64,000 bases of DNA, taken from positions 124,014,897 through 124,078,896 of the forward strand of contig OX638370.1 of assembly GCA_951812925.1 (NCBI GenBank), in the 5' to 3' direction. Source of the DNA: Calliopum simillimum. Taxonomy: Eukaryota > Arthropoda > Insecta > Diptera > Lauxaniidae. The notes below the pieces were generated by a model. The model did not search any database, had not been told where the DNA came from, and saw nothing but the letters and a program-made list of their open reading frames with translations. A program made the position numbers and the translations under genes. This document shows, in pieces, positions 1 to 11,626 of the stretch; the first letter of the stretch is position 1; every line of letters begins with the position of its first letter.

Positions 1-631
1 GACCGTTCAATATCGTAATATCTTGCGTCGGTAGCGCGCATTATTTCCCAAATTAACAAAGTTTTGAATGCACCTTTTAGTGATGTGGCAAAAGATGTAA
101 TTTTAAATTTTTCAAAGATGTTGTACTACCACTAGCATTAGATTGCAACACAAAATGACATCAATTTGCAGATGAAACACAAGTTTCTATGTCACACACC
201 TATGAGATGCTCTGCTGTCAGTTGTGCGGTCTATTCCCAGGTTTTTGTCATCAACCAAAAGATTTCAAAAATTTTGGTTTAATTGCACCAACATTCACGC
301 AAAGGAGCATTCAAAGGTGTGAAGAGCAAGATACAAAAATCTTATAAAAAATGAAATAATTGCGGGTTTTCTTTTTAAAATATATGTAGTCAATATTTTA
401 TTGTAAAAAGCTTGTAAGCAAGGCGTATTAAATTGATTACTGTATAAAATAATTTATAGTTATTTGGAACATTAAACACATTAAAAGTATTAAAATAACT
501 TCTGGCTGTAAATGACTTGAGAAAATTGCTGAATACATTTATTTTTGCATACAAAAGTTGAACTCGTCTTTGTATACGAGTAATTACACATTTACAGTTT
601 ATTTAAATCGTCAAAGTATTACTTCTCAATC
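1..631. other. AT-rich DNA, nothing recognised
   Basis: No open frame, RNA gene or repeat termini were recognised. The composition matches the non-coding background of the window. Confidence 0.5.
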
Positions 632-1020
632 AGGCCTGTTCCGTAATCCGTGTGGTTTCAATTACTTTTCATTGAGGAGACTTTTTGATGAAAATGGTGA
701 GTCACACGATGAAAAGTATTAGAGTCTTTTTTGTGGAGAATTACAGGTTCTACAAATAACATAGACTTGCATTAACGAAAAAGTAACTGTTTAGGAAACA
801 TTCTTAAAAAACTGCAAAAAGTCGAAAAATTCGACTTTATCGAATACATATTTCCGAAACAGTTATTTTTTTAATAAATACAAATGAATATTATTTGTAG
901 AACCTGTAATTCTCCACAAAAAAAGATTCTTATACCTTTTATCGTGTGACTCACCATTTTTATCAAAAAAGCCTCCTAAGTGAAAAGTAATTAAAACCAC
1001 GTGGATTACGGAACAGGCCT
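632..1020. mobile_element. Hairpin MITE with GGCCTGTTCCG ends
   Basis: The two halves are inverted copies. The left arm begins AGGCCTGTTCCGTAATCC and runs to about 800; the right arm runs from about 856 and ends in the complement, GGAACAGGCCT. Both arms share a CTCCACAAA block and a GTGAGTCACACGAT block. There is no transposase. The end sequence resembles PIF/Harbinger termini, but no clear 3-bp target duplication is visible, so the superfamily is a guess. The open frame on the minus strand here is produced by the inverted arm and is not a gene. Confidence 0.75.
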
Positions 1021-1162
1021 TAATATGAATCGTTGTGCACTTATCATCTGAATTCACTCCAGCCATTACCTCCTCATGAAGATACAATTTATTCTTGTCA
1101 TCTAATAAAATTATCATATTCGTACGACTGCCATAACCGGCTTCTGGTATATGCACATTTAA

Positions 1163-2144
1163 CCCTCATCTCCCCAACATATTTTTAGCAACACAAGTCC
1201 ACATCATGGGTAAATTTTACCCATAACTTAAAAACATTCTGTATTGGTCAATATCCCAAATTTTTAACGAAACTTTGTTATTTCTACCTTAACAATCTAA
1301 TACCAAGGCGAATTGAAAGGAAAATAAGCCATATCAGGTGTTTTTACAAATATTTTAAGAAAACTTTGAAAATAAATAATTTTTACATAAATTCATTGGC
1401 AATTTTTTGAAACACAAAAAAAAAAAAATATAATTTTTTTTTTGTAAGGAATTACATTTTTTATATAAATAAATTAAAGTATTTTTATATTATTATCAAT
1501 TCAATTAAATAACATTTCAAAATTTTTTATACAAGATCATAAAAAAGTACCAAAAAATAAAACAAATAAGGATGTGTATGTACTGCAAATCATATCCCTA
1601 TGCTCAGAGCAAAAAGGTTTTTTACACCAAATTCAAACGTTTTTAGGTTTTCGGCCTTTTTTTGCCGGACATTAGAAACATCTGACAGGTTTTTTCAGTA
1701 CAACATTGGTTGTTTTCAGAGTGCACTAAAAGTACGAAAAATTTTCATTATAAGCTCCTTCAAACTTTTTCGAAGTTGTGTGATTTGGTATCTGCTTTTT
1801 AGCTTTGGTTGAAATAATGAGAATTCAATTCTTTTCAAAATTTTAATTATTTTGTCGTCATGTTTTACTCTTTTTCGTGCCATTTTATACTATTTTCAAT
1901 CAAAACGAAAAAAAAAAAAACTTACATAAGTCCACAACATGGGTAAAATTTACCCGGAAAAAAAATTAAAACGCTATACCTCCAAGAACTGACGACGACC
2001 GCTTGCGACAAAGCCCACAACAAAAGAAGAATACAGTGAGGTAATTTACATGCGCTTACTTCGTTTTTTTGTTCGTTTTTTAGCGAATTATTACGAAAAC
2101 AAACTTCGCATGGGTAAATTTTACCCATGATGTGGATTTGAGTG
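1163..2144. mobile_element. piggyBac-like non-autonomous element, TTAA target site
   Basis: TTAA stands immediately outside both ends (1159-1162 and 2145-2148). The termini are CCCTCATCTCC on the left and, read inward on the other strand, CACTCAAATCC on the right. Each end also carries the near-palindromic subterminal motif ATGGGTAAATTTTACCCAT next to a TCCACATCAT block; a weaker copy lies at 1937-1955. CCC-type ends, TTAA and subterminal inverted repeats are typical of the piggyBac superfamily. No transposase frame is visible. Confidence 0.65.
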
Positions 2145-2159
2145 TTAATGAACTTAAGT

Positions 2160-2694
2160 GTTCTCCCCAATTTGGTACTTTTTGGTCATTATATTCACCT
2201 TTCTGTGGTGTTCGTTATAGGAAATTGTGGCTTGCTACGCATTTCACCCATATCGGATTTATCACCATTTGGTTCAATTTTGGGTTCTTGCTCAGTGTCA
2301 ACTGACAACTTTTTCCTTGTCGCCCTGCTTGATTAGCTCTACGTCAGCGCCTTGCAATTTAACAGTGAATCCATCCAAAGCAGTTGTCACAGCTTTGGCT
2401 TTTTGTGCCTTACGCTCTGCGACAATTTCTTCAGTTAAAAACTCAACCAATTCGTGTTCACCATTGGTGTGAATGTGACGCAGCTACACCCTAATCTTGG
2501 CTTTTGAACATTTAAAACCGTAGCATGTCCATTACCCGAATAATCTGGAGTTTTCGACATGTGCCAAATGCAGTAAAGTCGCGTTTACCGGAAAAATTTT
2601 TCTGCGAATTTGCCTTGGCACTGGCGACGATATTGAAAAAACGTAATGTGGCTTTGTTCAAACTATTGATTTTTCTGTATTTTTTGAAAACCAT
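2160..2694 (-). pseudogene. P32: P32/C1QBP (MAM33 family) retropseudogene, 5' part
   Basis: On the minus strand three frames read, in order, a basic mitochondrial-presequence-like start (NSLNKATLRFF...), then SKTPDYSGNG and KPRLGCSCV, then HTNGEHELVEFLTEEIVAER and LDGFTVKLQGADVELIKQGD, then VDTEQEPKIEPNGDKSD and GEMRSKPQF. The FLTEEIVAERKAQK core and the Cys-rich stretch just before HTNGE match the P32/C1QBP mitochondrial matrix acidic protein family, which acts as a trimer in matrix RNA metabolism and translation. At least three frame changes separate the blocks and no introns are seen, so this is a dead processed copy. The C-terminal half of the family domain is missing; homology stops next to the TTAA at 2145, so loss on insertion of the neighbouring element is likely. 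The family call is from memory of conserved motifs, not a search. Confidence 0.7.
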
Positions 2695-2896
2695 TTAATT
2701 TTTTTCGAGAAAACTTTGTAAAAATTAACCAAAAAAAAAAAAAAAAACCGAACGTCAACTGTTAATAAAGAAGAAAATAATTTTCGAAAGTGCTATTCAC
2801 AATGCAGCGTTTTGTTCGACCCCAGTTAGCACATTTAAGCCCACTTGCCACGAAAACGCACCTACTGTTGTTGTACACGAATTTTATGCGTAGGTA

Positions 2897-3384
2897 CCCA
2901 GCAAATATTTGGAAGATCTTTGAATCTTCTAACATTTTCCACGCGAGCTTTTCGTTATAAAAATTTTCCGCGAATAACGGAAGATTCTCTTAACACTCTT
3001 CTAGAAAACGTCAACTCTTCACAAACTTTGAAAAAATTAATAATTTATTATTCTAAAAAGCAATATTGGAATTTGGAGAGATATTTCGTCGTCTGAGTTC
3101 TCTTTTGCCCCATAAGCATATTCGTTAAAAAAGCAAAATAATATATCTTTTGTCGAAACAAACGCAAGTTATTTACTTTTGTTTTTTTAACAAATATGCG
3201 TATGGGGCAAATGAGAACTCGGGCGACGATTTATGTTATTATTATTCTAAATCATTCGAAACAACTGTACAGATTCTCCGGAACAAAACATCGCTTGAGA
3301 TAAAAATACAATCGTACAGGCGATTAATTTGATCACCTTGGTGCCTTAAATGCAATTCTCCCGCGATTGCAAATGTTTGCTGGG
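2897..3384. mobile_element. CCCAGCAAAT-ended inverted-repeat MITE
   Basis: The left end is CCCAGCAAATATTTG and the right end is CAAATGTTTGCTGGG, directly flanked by TA on both sides (2895-2896 and 3385-3386). Inner arms also pair: GAGTTCTCTTTTGCCCCATA near 3096 with the complement TATGGGGCAAATGAGAACTC near 3200. It is non-coding. It shares CCCA...TGGG ends and a 2-bp target duplication with the elements at 4580, 5506, 24326, 27725 and 54333. Confidence 0.75.
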
Positions 3385-4579
3385 TATAAGTGGTGTCTTA
3401 TATGCACGCGTGTTTGTGTTACGAGCTTAAGTTCCGGTGTGTTTTGCTGGTACAAATCTTCGTGCAAATAATTTTCAACGTTGAGGCAGTTCAAATGAAT
3501 GTGGCAACTACTACGACGAGTCCATCGGGCATGTTTTCATGGTTTTCCTTTCATTTTGGTTCTTTTTGTGTTTTCTAAATTTAAACGCCTATCTTTTTAT
3601 TGCACAGTGGCATTTCGGGGTTGTAATATGGGAAGTAAAATTGATAAGACAAGTGTTTGTGATGAAATTGAACATGGAAATTTGTAATGTTATTGTTCCA
3701 ATAGCTCCTGTAAGAGGTCAAGGGCTATAATCAACTAAATAGTAAGGGTGTTTTGAGTGTGTAGACATTAGTTTACTTCTCTAGAGTATAAAGTTCTTAA
3801 TACTGCAAAGACATATGATTGTATAATAGCAACTGCAGATTCTAAAACTAATAAAGCAATTTGTCCAATTAATAAAAGTGAAATAATTGCATAAGATAAG
3901 GAAGGTACAAAATACGAGTAGTTTAATTTTACAAAGCAAAATATTCAGAAAAGTTCTAGTTTTATGAACTGAGCTATGCCCACCAATCAACAGATAAGCA
4001 GACCAACCACAAAATCTCCGCTCCTTAAGTGTTATTGGAGTTGCAATAAAAATTTGGTCCTTAAAGCGTTCAACTGTAAAACGTTTATTGATTCGGCTGG
4101 ATCCTGGAGGAAGCAGGACTTACTAAACGTTTTTTATTTTTCAGAAATTTAACATTTTTAGCCTACTGTGAGCTATGCAGACCAATTTAGTTTTCATGTT
4201 TAAATAAATGTTATTCAGTTGCCAGTTCTTACATATTGTTATTGTTGTTCAAGCTATTGTTGTTACTGTAGTGTTTTTATGTTGTTGTTGGCTGTTAGCG
4301 CTGCTTGTGTGCGCTCTACGCTTTCATTTTACACACACGCAGACACCTAAGGATGCTTCAGCTGCAGTCTGTTTACGCCACCTGAGATTTGAGGTCACAA
4401 GGCTGTTATAATTCTCCACAAAAATAAAAATAAAATGCAAAAGAAAATCATTAAATAATATTTAAGTGGTGCGTGTGTACGTGTGAGCGAAAATGCTAAA
4501 GGTTGCTGACATACACAACAACAACAAATGACACTTACAAGACGTAGAGCAAAGGGAAAATGAACAACATTGGTATGTT
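3385..4579. other. Non-coding, nothing recognised
   Basis: Only short open frames with no recognisable motif. There are TTGTTGTT-rich stretches around 4240-4290. Confidence 0.45.
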
Positions 4580-4830
4580 CCCAACAGAAAATTTCGATGC
4601 GCATCCCCAAGATGCAATAGCGATGCGCGTCCTTCTCGTATCTAAAGAGCTGATTTGTATGCGCATATTTTCTGTGCTATGGGTAGCGAGAGCGAAGCAC
4701 ATCCAAAGAGCATTTCTGAATGCGAGAGCGATGCGCATGCGAAGAGCATTTCTGGTAGCGAAAACGAAGCACTTTCGGTAACGTATTTACGCACAAAACA
4801 AAATAAGTCAGCTTCGTAAGAGCGCAAGGA

Positions 4831-4912
4831 TGGAGTAGTGGTCTAGCGACTGGCACTGCGATTGAGAGTTGTAGCAACCGTGAGGTCCTCGGTTCGACTC
4901 CGGCCCAGACCT
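4831..4912 (+). repeat. tRNA-derived module (A and B boxes)
   Basis: TAGTGGTCTAGCGACTGG matches a Pol III A box and GGTTCGACTCC matches the B box about 50 nt downstream, followed by CGGCCCAGACC. The acceptor stem does not close, so this is not a working tRNA gene. It looks like the head of a SINE-like unit whose tail runs to about 5017. Confidence 0.75.
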
Positions 4913-5084
4913 AACACAAAAGTTTTTCAACTTGTAATTTTTCAATTACGTATAATTAATTTAGTAAAATAAAAATAATTATAATTACATCAAAAAAAAT
5001 AATAGTCTGATGAGTCTTAGTGGCGAACGACGTAAAATTTCAATTAAAAATTAATTTTTTCAATATTTTTATTATCATCCAAAA

Positions 5085-5225
5085 AGCATCCAAAGAGCAT
5101 TTCTGAATGCGAGAGCGATGCGCTTCCAAAGAGCATTTCTGGATGCGAGAGCGATGCGCATCCAAACAGCATTTCTGGATGCGAGAGCGATGCGCATCCA
5201 AAGAGCATTTCTGGTAGCGAGAACG
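5085..5225. repeat. 36-bp minisatellite
   Basis: About four head-to-tail units of consensus GAGCATTTCTGGATGCGAGA followed by GCGATGCGCATCCAAA. The spurious open frames on both strands over this stretch come from the 36-bp (12-codon) periodicity. Confidence 0.9.
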
Positions 5226-5798
5226 GAGCGCTTCCTTCCAATGACATGCCAATGTTAATTTCAGCGCTTTTGGAAACGAGAGAGATGCGCTTTACTGCTG
5301 CTTTAGAGCGCTTCAGAAGCGCTATTGATGCGCTCCATTCCCCATTGGGTTGGGTCTGCCATGTTTTTTTTTTAATATCAGTAGAACAATTTTTCCTTAA
5401 GTCTCTGTTGTTGCTGTTGTACACTAAATTTGTAAAATTCAATTAAATTAGTGAAGTTATTTGAATAATAGCACCCAAAAAGGGACAAAATTTCAGGAGT
5501 AATTACCCAACAGAAAATTTCGATGCGCATCCCCAAGATGCAATAGCGATGCGCGTTCTTCTCGCATCTAAAGAGCTGATTTGTATGCGCATATTTTCTG
5601 CACTATAGGTAGCGAGAGCGAAGCGCGTCCAAAGAGCATTTCTGAATGCGAGAGCGATGCGCATCCAAAGAGCATTTCTGGATGCGAGAGCGATGCGCAT
5701 CCAAAGAGCATTTCTGGTAGCGAGAACGATGCGCTTTCGGTCACGTATAAAGTACAAAACAAAATAAATCAATAAGTCGTCTTCGTAAGAGCGCGATG

Positions 5799-5882
5799 AT
5801 AGAGCAGTGATCTAGCGACTGGCACTGCGATTGAGAGTTGTAGCAACCGTGAGGTCCTCGGTTTAACTCCGGCCCAGACCAA
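5799..5882 (+). repeat. tRNA-derived module, copy 2
   Basis: Closely matches 4831-4912. The A-box region is CAGTGATCTAGCGACTGG. The B box is damaged (GGTTTAACTCC instead of GGTTCGACTCC), so Pol III activity is unlikely. Its tail ends in AATAGTCTGATG just before the nested foldback element. Confidence 0.75.
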
Positions 5883-5991
5883 ACACAAAAATTTTCAACT
5901 TGCAATTTTTCAATTAGAATTAATTAAGTAAAATAACAATAATTATAATTATGTACATCAAAAAAAATAATAGTCTGATGTGTCTTTGTGA

Positions 5992-8148
5992 TAGACTAAG
6001 AGCCAGCGCTTGGCTGACCCTCCTTATAGTATCAAAGCTGAATTTTTTTGTAGCTGTTCTTCCAATAGTAGGTAAAAACTTTTGTTCTAGTGAAATCCTG
6101 AAAGGTGGTGCCTTCGTGAGATATCGAGTGCAAAAGGTCGAGAAAAACAGTTTTTTGCAAATATCTCGCTAACGGTTGTATCTACAAAAAATTTAGTTCC
6201 ACAATTTTGTTGCTCGGAAAATTTGATATCGAAAAATGGCGCAAATTGTTTTCGTACGACATATAGTTTGGGAGATATGGTCCAGTGAAATTGAACTTTC
6301 CGATCCAACATATAAAATCCAAAATTTTTTTTCTTTCTGTCGGTTTATTTTGTAGTTTCAAAGTATGCACCAAAATTCAAGACCGATTTCAATGTTGCAC
6401 AAAAAGTTATTTCGGCACAAAGGTCGAGAAAATTAGTATCTCGTTAACGCTTATTTCTACAAAAAAATGGTGCTTCACAATTTTGTAGCTATGCCAACGT
6501 CATAGTATCATGACTAAATTTTTTTTTGAGTATTCTTCCAACAATAGGTACTAACTTCTGTTTTAGTCAAACCGTGCGAGGTGGTGTCTTCGTTAGATAT
6601 GGGATGCGAAATGTGCATAGTAACTGGATGCATTTTCATCAAATTATACAAGCTAATTGATGTATGTATGTAATTCAAACGGCTTTGTTATGAAAATTTG
6701 TATTGAGTTAGATATTTTGCAAGGATCTGACATCCCCGGGACTATTTGAAAGTACAAATTATATGACAAAAAATTTATTCTTCGGAAAGAATTTTGAAAA
6801 ATTTCTAATTTCATATTTATATGTAGGTACTTTTGAGATAATGTTATAATAGAATGCAAGCAATCAATCTCCCACCCCCTTCTCCATCTTCTGACAACAA
6901 ACATAGAAGTAAGGTACAACCACTCCACATATATAAGGTTTAGAAATTTTTAAAACTTCTTTCTGAAGAATAATATTTTTTGTCCTATAATTTGTTCTTT
7001 TAAATAGTCCTGGGGATGTCAGACCCTTGCAAAATACCTGACTCAGTAAAAACTTGCATCCCATATCTAACGAAGACACCACCTCGCACGGTTTGACTAA
7101 AACAGAAGTTAGTACCCATTGTTGGAAGAATACTCAAAAAAAAATTTAGTCATGATACTATGACGTTGGTATAGTTATATTAATTTCAAAATCAACATTG
7201 AAAAAATGATTTTTTCGACCTTTCGCACCTGATATCTCGCGAAGGCACCACCTCCGATGGTTTGACTAAAGCAATAGTTAGTAGTCCTTATTAGAAAAAG
7301 ACCCACAAAAAAATTCAGCCGTGATACTATGACGTAGGCATAGTTATATTAATTTCAAAACCAACATTAAAAAAAAAAACGATTTTTTCGACCTTTCGCA
7401 CCTGATATCTCGCGAAGGCACCACCTGCCACGGTTCGACTAAAGCAAAAGTTAGTAGCCCTTATTAGAAGAGTACTCACAAAAAAATTCAGCCATAATAC
7501 TTTGACGTAGGCGTAGTTATATAACTTTGAAAATCAACATTTATATTACTATGAACATTGTAAACGCAAAATACTATTAAATAGGATATCTCCTAAGCTG
7601 TGGGTCGCACGATAACAATTTGCATCTTTTTTCGGTGTGAAATTTTCCGAGCTACAAAATTGTGAAGCACCATTTTTTTGTAGAAATAAGCGTTAACGAG
7701 ATACTAATTTTCTCGACCTTTGTGCCGAAATAACTTTTTGTGCAACATTGAAATCGGTCTTGAATTTTGGTGCATACTTTGAAACTACAAAATAAACCGA
7801 CAGAAAGAAAAAAATTTTGGATTTTATATGTTGGATCGGAGAGTTCAATTTCACTGGACCATATCTCCCAAACTATATGTCGTACGAAAACAAATCGCAC
7901 CAATTTTCGATATCGAATTTTCCGAGCTACAAAATTGTGGAACTAAATTTTTATGTAGATGCAACCGTTAGCGAGATATTTGCAAAAAACTGTTTTTTTC
8001 GACCTTTTGCACCCGATATCTCACGAAGGCACCACCTTTCAGGATTTCACTAGAACAAAAGTTTTTATCTACTATTGGAAGAACACCTACAAAAAAATTC
8101 AGCTTTGATACTATAAGGAGGGTCAGCCAAGCGCTGGCTCTCCGTCTA
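5992..8148. mobile_element. Foldback-type element with about 0.5-kb inverted repeats
   Basis: Left arm 5992-6490 and right arm 7645-8148 are inverted copies; outer ends read TAGAC...GTCTA with TGA on both sides (5989-5991 and 8149-8151). The sequence at copy 1 of the host element supplies the empty site. Inside, a second inverted pair (about 6493-6615 with 7052-7170) and a third (about 6700-6830 with 6930-7050) lead to a small central loop near 6850-6900. The right half also has tandem subrepeats. Long, modular, subrepeat-bearing inverted arms recall Drosophila Foldback, although the 3-bp duplication differs from the 9 bp expected there. No transposase is visible. Confidence 0.8.
7139..7560. 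repeat. Tandem subrepeats of about 170 bp
   Basis: Repeated blocks share the order TTCGACCTTTCGCACCTGAT, GCGAAGGCACCACCT, GACTAAAGCAA, TTAGTAG, AAAAAAATTCAGCC, ATACTATGACGTAGGC, ATTTCAAAA and CAACATT. Two full units and partial units are present, and a diverged unit lies in each outer arm of the foldback element. Confidence 0.8.
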
Positions 8149-8479
8149 TGACGAAAGACGTAAAATTTCAATTAAGAATTAATTTATTAAATATTTTTAT
8201 TGTCATCCAAAAAGCATCCAGAGAGCATTTCTGAATGGGAGAGCGATGCGCTTCCAAAGAGCATTTCTGATAGCGAAAGCGATGCGCATCCAAACAGCAT
8301 TTCTGGATGCGAGAGCGATGCGCATCCAAAGAGCATTTCTGGTAGCGAGAGCGAAGCGCTTCGTTCCAATGACATGCCAATGTTGATTTCAGCGCTTTTG
8401 GCAACGAGAGAGATGCGCTTCACTGCTGCTTTAGAGCGCTTCAGAAGCGCTATTGATGCGCTCCATTCCCCATTGGGTA

Positions 8480-9050
8480 ATAAGGGGTACGCATAACTAT
8501 ACGCAAAATTAAATTAAATTAACACAGATTGATATGGACAGTAACTGACTTTCCCATTTGATAATTTGTTCTTACTTAAGGTAAACATATTGTCGTACTG
8601 CGCTTTTGGTTGATCATGTTGAGTCTTTTGACCTCTTACTCCAAATAGATGTGAGAATCGATGCACAGTGTGTTTTTTATATCAAAATTTTTTTGCCCGC
8701 TTGACGACAAATTGTAGAAAAATTTCAGAGACGGGTGTTTATAGGTAATTAAAAAAAAAATAAAAGAACAAATGCTTTTGACCACCTTTCTTGGGGCTCA
8801 AGCCCGAAAAAACGAAAACGGAAAATATATAAAACTCGAAAACAATTCATCCGATTTTTGTGAACTTATTTTTTTGTAATTCCCTCGGCTTTGTCAGGGA
8901 AACCTTAATAACTCGGAAACCATTAGTCCGATTTGAGTGATTTTTTTTTAATGCGTAGATATGTTATCCAGTGAGGTTTTGCAGAATTTATTTTTTCAAA
9001 GTTTCTTCAGCAACGTCGAGGATAGTAAAAAATTAAAAAAATATGCATTC
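8480..9050. other. Non-coding, nothing recognised
   Basis: No termini or coding signal were recognised between the CCCA element and the transposase fragment. Confidence 0.4.
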
Positions 9051-9059
9051 AGCATTGAT

Positions 9060-9262
9060 GGAAATCTTTGGCCACCATGTTCACCCGATTATTTTTTATA
9101 GGGCTACCTTAAAAGTAAGGTGTATGCCAATAAGACAAGAACCATGCAACAGCTTAAGGCCAATATCCGACAAGAAGTGAGGAAATGGAAAATGCTCCGG
9201 AAAGAGCACATCAGGTCGATGCAAACAATGGGTACCATTTGAAAGATCAAATTTTTAAAATG
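9060..9262 (+). pseudogene. Transposase C-terminal fragment (IS630/Tc1/mariner type)
   Basis: The plus strand reads WPPCSPDYFL, stop, GYLKSKVYANKTRTMQQLKA, NIRQEVRKWKMLRKEH, then in another frame NGYHLKDQIFKM and stop. This is the standard ending of a widespread insect DDE transposase: the third catalytic Asp in a PxSPD motif, then WGYLKSKVY..., closing with NGGHLxDxIFK. The internal TAG and a frameshift show it is dead. The N-terminal and middle parts are absent upstream. Confidence 0.75.
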
Positions 9263-11626
9263 TAATGTCAATATATTTCCAAACCATAATCAAAATTTTG
9301 ATAAATGGAATAAAATGTATTTTTTTTTTGTTTTTTTGGATGTTTTTGACCAGTTATTTTGAATTGCACTAAAAAATCATTAGTCAATTTTGTCCCGACA
9401 TTTCGTCACTTATTTGGCGACTTTCTTTAAAAACACAAAATAAGTACAAAAATTATTATAACCAACATTTGGAAATATTTGATAAAAGTTTATAAAAACA
9501 AAAGAAAAATTAAAAATATATTCCAAAACACACTGAAACCTCCAAAAAACAAAATCTATTAAATTAAAAATTGACTCAAACAATTCGAAGAAATAAATTG
9601 TGTTTTTGTGCACTCTCTTCTACGTGCAGCAAAGTAAGTCATCATATTATCAGAATACATAATTTTAAGGAAATTTTAAACAAAAATAGAGCAAAGCATT
9701 ATTTAATTTGTTAGCCTTAATGTTTTGACAAAAACCATAAAAACAATTTTTTACATATAACCACAAAAAATATTTCAAACAAAGCAATATTTTTGCTGTT
9801 TAAGCGTTTCCTCTTTCGGTTCATGTAAAATTTACACTTCACGCAAATGCGGTTTGCTTGAGTATGACGGAAAAAGAGGGCGTAGCATTTTAATTATGCT
9901 GTCGTAAAATATGAAAGAAATTAAGGAAGCTCAAGCTTCCAGCTAACGGATGTACGAGTACTTGAAGTTTTTATTATTACTTTTTTTCCTTTCGTCTGCA
10001 ACGAGTATATAAAATTAAGTGTGTAAATCATTCAAATTGAAAAATTAAATTTCAATTTCTATTAAGCATACTGCAATTTTAAATTTGGAAGTGAAACGAA
10101 GACTTGAATTCTAAAAGTAACCGCGTTATTTGATTTCTGCTTTAAATTAATTTTTTAAAAGGGGTAATAGAAATCTATCTGATGATAATTTTACAAACGA
10201 CAAATCGCTATCTCCAGCTTATTCTTAAGACTGAGATCAGAGGCTCTTGAAAATGTATTTTAAACTGCAGGTATGTGATTTAGGAACAAATGTCCTTGAC
10301 AAAATCACGTTGTATAATACGTAGGTACGAGTATTATAATGTAATGATTCATCAGCATTCCATTTGGTTAATTTTTTGACATTTATTGATTCTCATTTTG
10401 TCGTCATTTGATTTACTTATCGTATCTTACTTATGTATACAGTTTTCGAGATGTAACTTTAAACGTTTTTAGCTGTATAGGAAGTGACCTCTATTGATAT
10501 TTCACCCACTTTTAAATGAAGAGTACCTTATTGCGAGTACACTTAATTTCAGAAAGATTTCTTTAGTAGTTTTCTTATTATAGCGTATTATATTTTTGTA
10601 AGCAGAACAATGCCCTTCGACGGGTTTTCCCAATATAAAGGAATATAACACAATAATTCTTGTTTCCAGAGGTAGTATCTTAAAATTTTCATTAAAATTG
10701 TTGGAGTCTTTTTTGACTAATATCTAATCAAAATTTACAATAATTAATCGGTGGGAATAGCACTAAATCAAAGCCGCTCATTTTTTTGTCAATTACATGC
10801 CACTGATAATACTGTTCTGTTATTACCTAATTCAGGCATGGGGTGGTGCTAACCATTTTGCTGGATTGGTTCATTGCTCCATACAAAAAGTTCAAATGAA
10901 AATTTCATCTAGAAAATGAATCTCTTATTAAATTCTGATAAGTCAATGATTTCCCATCAAACGTATATTTTCCTGTTCAGTTGTACTAATTGGTAATCGA
11001 AATCCTTATTTTTTACTCAACTAATTGGAAACTTCTTAACTTTAACGATAATTTTTACCGAATTTGCTTATAGAATGGGCACCACATAGACATGAGTAAT
11101 CAAAATTTGAATACCAAAAACTGATTTCAGATTCTTATAGATCTGACCACAAATTACAAGAAAGTGGATGTTGCAAGAATCTGCGGTGGTCCATTTTTTT
11201 CAGCCCCTACCCCCTTCCAGTCCAACCATGGTTTTTCATCCATAGTTTTTATAGCTGTCTGTGGTGGATTAGGACCTTCTTAATAATAATATGATCTGGG
11301 TTTATATCTATCACGTTATTCTAGCCCAAAAGTGAAAATATCACTGTATTGAGGTCCACCAAAAACTATAAAACAAAAACAACAAATAGTGAAATTAATT
11401 TTTGTTAATGGTATGCGTATCCAAAAATTACTCTCATCAAGCTCTGTTTCAACTATTTCTCATTTGGATTGCTACTTCCCGAGTTATAAGCCATTAAAAA
11501 GAAGGATATCTCCCAATAACATACAAAGGCTATTTATTTTTCTTACCAACAACAATATTTTATTACAAAAATTTAGAGCCTTTGCGGAATAAAATCATTT
11601 GAAAAATAACAGATCAATTCTACAAA
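9263..11626. other. Long non-coding stretch, nothing recognised
   Basis: About 2.4 kb of AT-rich DNA with no coding, RNA or terminal-repeat signal that I could support. Confidence 0.45.

Larger units (their letters stand above)
4580..5349. mobile_element. CCCA-family A element, copy 1 (minisatellite plus tRNA-like core)
   Basis: Ends are CCCAACAGAAAATTTCGATG on the left and, read inward, CCCAATGGGGAATGGAGCGC on the right, with TT outside both (4578-4579 and 5350-5351). From the left it holds degenerate units GAGCATTTCTG/GATGCGAGAGCGATGCGC, a tRNA-like module (4831-4912), a poly-A/T-rich tail with TAGTCTGATGAG at 5005-5016, then four more 36-bp units (5085-5225) and AAGCGCT motifs near the right end. 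It is non-coding and belongs to the same family as 5506-8477. Confidence 0.8.
5506..8477. mobile_element. CCCA-family A element, copy 2, interrupted
   Basis: It has the same CCCAACAG left end and CATTGGG right end as the copy at 4580, with TA outside each end (5504-5505 and 8478-8479). Removing the nested element at 5992-8148 leaves a unit of about 0.8 kb collinear with copy 1: left minisatellite units, tRNA-like module, A/T tail, right minisatellite units (8205-8345) and the AAGCGC motifs. Confidence 0.85.

Noticed and set aside
5085..5225. CRISPR-like spaced repeats
   Set aside because: The units are contiguous with no unique spacers, and the genome is eukaryotic. It is a minisatellite.
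5044..5442. Open frames over the GATGCGAGAGCGATGCGC repeats on both strands
   Set aside because: The repeat unit is 36 bp, so frames stay open by periodicity. No start context or conservation is visible, and the same occurs at 5568-5775 and 8168-8496.
10180..10215. CTGATGATAATTTTAC as a second hammerhead
   Set aside because: No stem II, no GAAA in place and no matching stem I.
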